Origin: Candidatus Zixiibacteriota bacterium
GTDB taxonomy: Bacteria; Zixibacteria; MSB-5A5; GN15; FEB-12
DNA length: 64,000 nucleotides
Direction: 5' to 3'
Assembly: GCA_029860345.1 (NCBI GenBank)
Contig: JAOUBJ010000016.1
Location: forward strand, 1-64,000
Of the stretch, positions 62,265 to 64,000 are shown one piece after another. Below the pieces are notes generated by a model. That model had not been told where the DNA came from and did not search any database. It saw nothing but the letters and a program-made list of their open reading frames with translations. Numbering within the stretch: position 1 is the first letter of the stretch; each line of letters starts with the position of its first letter. The translations under genes were made by a program, and so were the position numbers.

Positions 62265-63493
62265 TGGCGCGCACTTTGGATCAAACTCCCTCAACTCATC
62301 AGTTCGACAGTGACCTCCTGTTGGGGCATACATGGAAGTCGTATCTCAAGGGTCTGATCACGCCGTTCAATGTGATTGCGGCAATGATAATGGCCGTCGG
62401 CATCCCGTTGACGATCATCCGATTCACTCAAGGGATAGGTGCTGTCAGCAATTTGAACGACACGAATCCGTGGGGTTTGTGGATCGGTGTCGATGTACTC
62501 TCCGGTGTAGCCTTGGCCGCGGGTGGGTTTACAATCGGAACGGCCGTCTACCTGTTTGGAATGAAGAAGTACCATCCGGTTGTCAGACCAGCTATACTGA
62601 CGGGCTTTCTCGGATACTTTTTTGTAATCGTCGGACTTTGTTTCGACCTGGGGCGACCATGGCGACTGCCGTACCCGATGTTCGTCTCCTATGGCGTAAC
62701 CTCGGTCATGTTCCTGGTCGGCTGGCATGTGGCTACGTATTTAACTGTGCAATTCATGGAGTTCTCTCCGGCCGTTTTTGAAGCGCTCGGTTGGCGCAAT
62801 ATCCGAAAGTGGGCTGTCCGTTTGACCATTGGCGCCACCATTGCTGGAGTCATTCTGTCGACGCTGCATCAGTCGGCCCTCGGTGCTCTTTTCCTGATGG
62901 CGCCGTCGAAACTGCATCCGCTTTGGTATACACCCTACCTGCCCATTTTCTTTTTTATCTCAGCCATCGCGGCCGGATTGACGATGGTGATATTCGAAGG
63001 GATGCTTTCCCATCGGGTTTTCAGCCATCAGATCGATGCCAACGATCACCACAATTTTGATGACATCACCGTAGGGTTGGGCAAAGGAGCCGCCGCCGTG
63101 TTGTTCACCTATTTCTGTCTCAAGTGGGTAGGTGTGGCCCACCACCATACTTGGTCTCTGCTCGGAACGCCACTGGGCTATTGGTTCCTGCTGGAGGTGG
63201 TCGGATTTGTGCTGGGTCCCTGCCTGTTACTTACGTGGGCGGTAAGGAGGAGCAGTGCCAGAGCGGTCAGGGTGGGTGCAACCTGGGCGGTGCTGGGTAT
63301 CCTCTTCAACCGGATCAATGTCTCCATGGTGGCCATGAACTGGCAGTCTTCCGACCGTTATGTCCCAAGCTGGATGGAAATTGCAATTACAGTCACGGTA
63401 ATCACGGCCGGTCTGCTCGTGTTCAGATTCATAGTCAATCGAACACCCACATTGTATCGGCACCCGGCTTTTGTCAACGAACCCGATCACTGA
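62261..63493 (+). CDS. NrfD/HmcC-like integral membrane subunit
   Basis: 410 residues with about ten hydrophobic helices (PFNVIAAMIMAVGIPLTII, GVALAAGGFTIGTAVYLF, AILTGFLGYFFVIVGLCF and others). Conserved polar marks include LDRPWR-type LGRPWR and SALGALFLMAPSKLHPLWYT, HQIDANDHHNF. These fit NrfD/HybB/PsrC-like quinone-interacting subunits, closest in style to HmcC. The start overlaps the Fe-S gene stop (ATGATGG). It transfers electrons between the Fe-S subunit and the membrane quinone pool. Confidence 0.94.
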   Translation: MMARTLDQTPSTHQFDSDLLLGHTWKSYLKGLITPFNVIAAMIMAVGIPLTIIRFTQGIGAVSNLNDTNPWGLWIGVDVLSGVALAAGGFTIGTAVYLFGMKKYHPVVRPAILTGFLGYFFVIVGLCFDLGRPWRLPYPMFVSYGVTSVMFLVGWHVATYLTVQFMEFSPAVFEALGWRNIRKWAVRLTIGATIAGVILSTLHQSALGALFLMAPSKLHPLWYTPYLPIFFFISAIAAGLTMVIFEGMLSHRVFSHQIDANDHHNFDDITVGLGKGAAAVLFTYFCLKWVGVAHHHTWSLLGTPLGYWFLLEVVGFVLGPCLLLTWAVRRSSARAVRVGATWAVLGILFNRINVSMVAMNWQSSDRYVPSWMEIAITVTVITAGLLVFRFIVNRTPTLYRHPAFVNEPDH

Positions 63494-63503
63494 GGACGAT
63501 GGT

Positions 63504-63647
63504 ATGTATACACTGCAAGATTTTCTGACGATGACCAAGGGCCAGGAGTACCTGATGGCGATAGGCGCCATGGTGCTGTTTACCCTGTTCTGGCTTCTAT
63601 TAAGTGGGAAAGCGAGCAAGAAACAAGGCACGGAGCAATCGAAATGA
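63504..63647 (+). CDS. HmcD-like single-pass mini-protein
   Basis: 47 residues, MYTLQDFLTMTKGQEYLMAI then a single helix GAMVLFTLFWLLLSGK and a polar Lys/Gln tail. Position and size match HmcD of the Hmc respiratory complex, placed right after the NrfD-like gene. GAGGA lies upstream. Its stop overlaps the next start (ATGA). Confidence 0.8.
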   Translation: MYTLQDFLTMTKGQEYLMAIGAMVLFTLFWLLLSGKASKKQGTEQSK

Positions 63648-64000
63648 GATTAGAAACACAAAGATCCTTACTGGTGACCTTTCATATAGCCCTGGCCGTT
63701 GCCGTCATTTTCGCCGCCGTGGCCAAGTCGGCCACGATGGGAGAAATCTCACGACCACCCTGTAGTGACTGTCACCTGTGCGCCAATCCGACCATGGACA
63801 ATCCATGTCTCAAGAGCTGTATGCGTTCCTCGCACCGAACCGTATCGACGCACAAGCCGACCGAAGGACCGGGGTTAATCGTTCTCGGCACGCGTGGTAA
63901 CCTATACGAGCCGGTCCGGTTTGATCACAGTATCCATGCCAACATGGGCGACATGAATGGTGGTTGCTCCAACTGCCATCATTATTCACCGAAGGGGAAG
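63644..64000 (+). CDS. Multihaem c-type cytochrome, 3' partial
   Basis: The 119 codons visible start by a four-base ATGA overlap with the HmcD-like gene. A membrane signal or anchor (SLLVTFHIALAVAVIFAAVA) is followed by CSDCH and, 75 residues later, CSNCHH, two haem-c attachment motifs with more expected beyond the window end. Between them are a CxxxC (CLKSC) and histidines that could serve as distal ligands (STHKPTEG, FDHSIHANMG). It probably replaces or accompanies HmcA as the periplasmic electron donor or acceptor of this complex. Confidence 0.9.
   Translation, partial: MRLETQRSLLVTFHIALAVAVIFAAVAKSATMGEISRPPCSDCHLCANPTMDNPCLKSCMRSSHRTVSTHKPTEGPGLIVLGTRGNLYEPVRFDHSIHANMGDMNGGCSNCHHYSPKGK

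Noticed and set aside
61347-63493. Group 1/2 hydrogenase subunits HybA/HybB
   Set aside because: No hydrogenase large or small subunit is in view and the HmcD-like gene and cytochrome follow, so an Hmc-like complex fits better.
1-64000. tRNA, rRNA, IS or prophage genes
   Set aside because: None recognised on reading both strands; short tRNA-like folds could be missed without a covariance search.

Overview
The window looks like a chromosome segment of an uncultured FCB-group bacterium, most likely candidate phylum Zixibacteria or a close relative. This is an inference from protein style. Large Sec-exported proteins end in a PNPFNP-type sorting domain (genes ending at 3602 and 15846 and starting at 38575). 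Five proteins carry paired dockerin-like repeats with the phrase DISDLVYLVDYMF. There are ECF sigma/anti-sigma pairs, MacB-like ABC exporters with 800-residue permeases, and an Hmc-like respiratory complex. No rRNA, tRNA, CRISPR array, IS element or phage structural gene was recognised.

Layout. 1-4.5 kb: two coupled, AT-rich genes for secreted dockerin proteins, the first cut by the window edge and carrying a phospholipase A2-like CCxxHD motif. 4.5-4.9 kb: decayed repeats, with a partner at 60.9 kb. 4.9-9.9 kb (minus): ECF sigma factor, zinc-finger anti-sigma protein and a TPR-CHAT protease in one operon. 10.3-15.8 kb: a 1840-residue mosaic with seven SBBP repeats and an internal cysteine-peptidase-like cassette. 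16-17.8 kb (minus): a Yip1-family membrane protein, then a membrane-anchored thioredoxin-fold protein followed by a tiny secreted cysteine-rich peptide, preceded by a Fur-like palindrome. 18.3-21 kb: a DUF6265-like protein convergent with a TIR gene plus a KGGVGR-ATPase/TIR fusion, read from a strong, probably leaderless promoter. 21.3-25.6 kb: a TSP3/dockerin protein with a clear terminator and promoter, and an orphan polytopic membrane protein. 25.7-31.9 kb: a VWA protein, a Cdd1-like helix-hairpin-helix protein and an ABC exporter pair. 32-35.7 kb: a papain-like peptidase fused to an alpha/beta hydrolase, flanked by related palindromic elements, then small SRPBCC, VOC and ABM-type proteins. 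35.9-40.3 kb (minus): a secreted sorting-domain protein and a hybrid histidine kinase.

40.9-55.5 kb (minus) holds a six-gene unit of mostly unrecognised proteins (1588, 1052, 698, 345, about 325 and about 770 residues). The first three are coupled by ATGA overlaps and lack Sec signals; the last two are exported. It is one of the best candidates for an undescribed system. 56.1-59.2 kb: a thermolysin-type (M4) peptidase with dockerin. 59.6-60.7 kb: a GNAT acetyltransferase with an almost leaderless promoter and an exported DsrE-like protein. 61.3-64 kb: the start of an Hmc-like operon (Tat-exported Fe-S protein, NrfD-like subunit, HmcD-like mini-protein, multihaem cytochrome running off the end).

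All functions are read from visible motifs and remembered family features; no search was run. Intergenic DNA is rich in hairpin repeats, which are listed separately.
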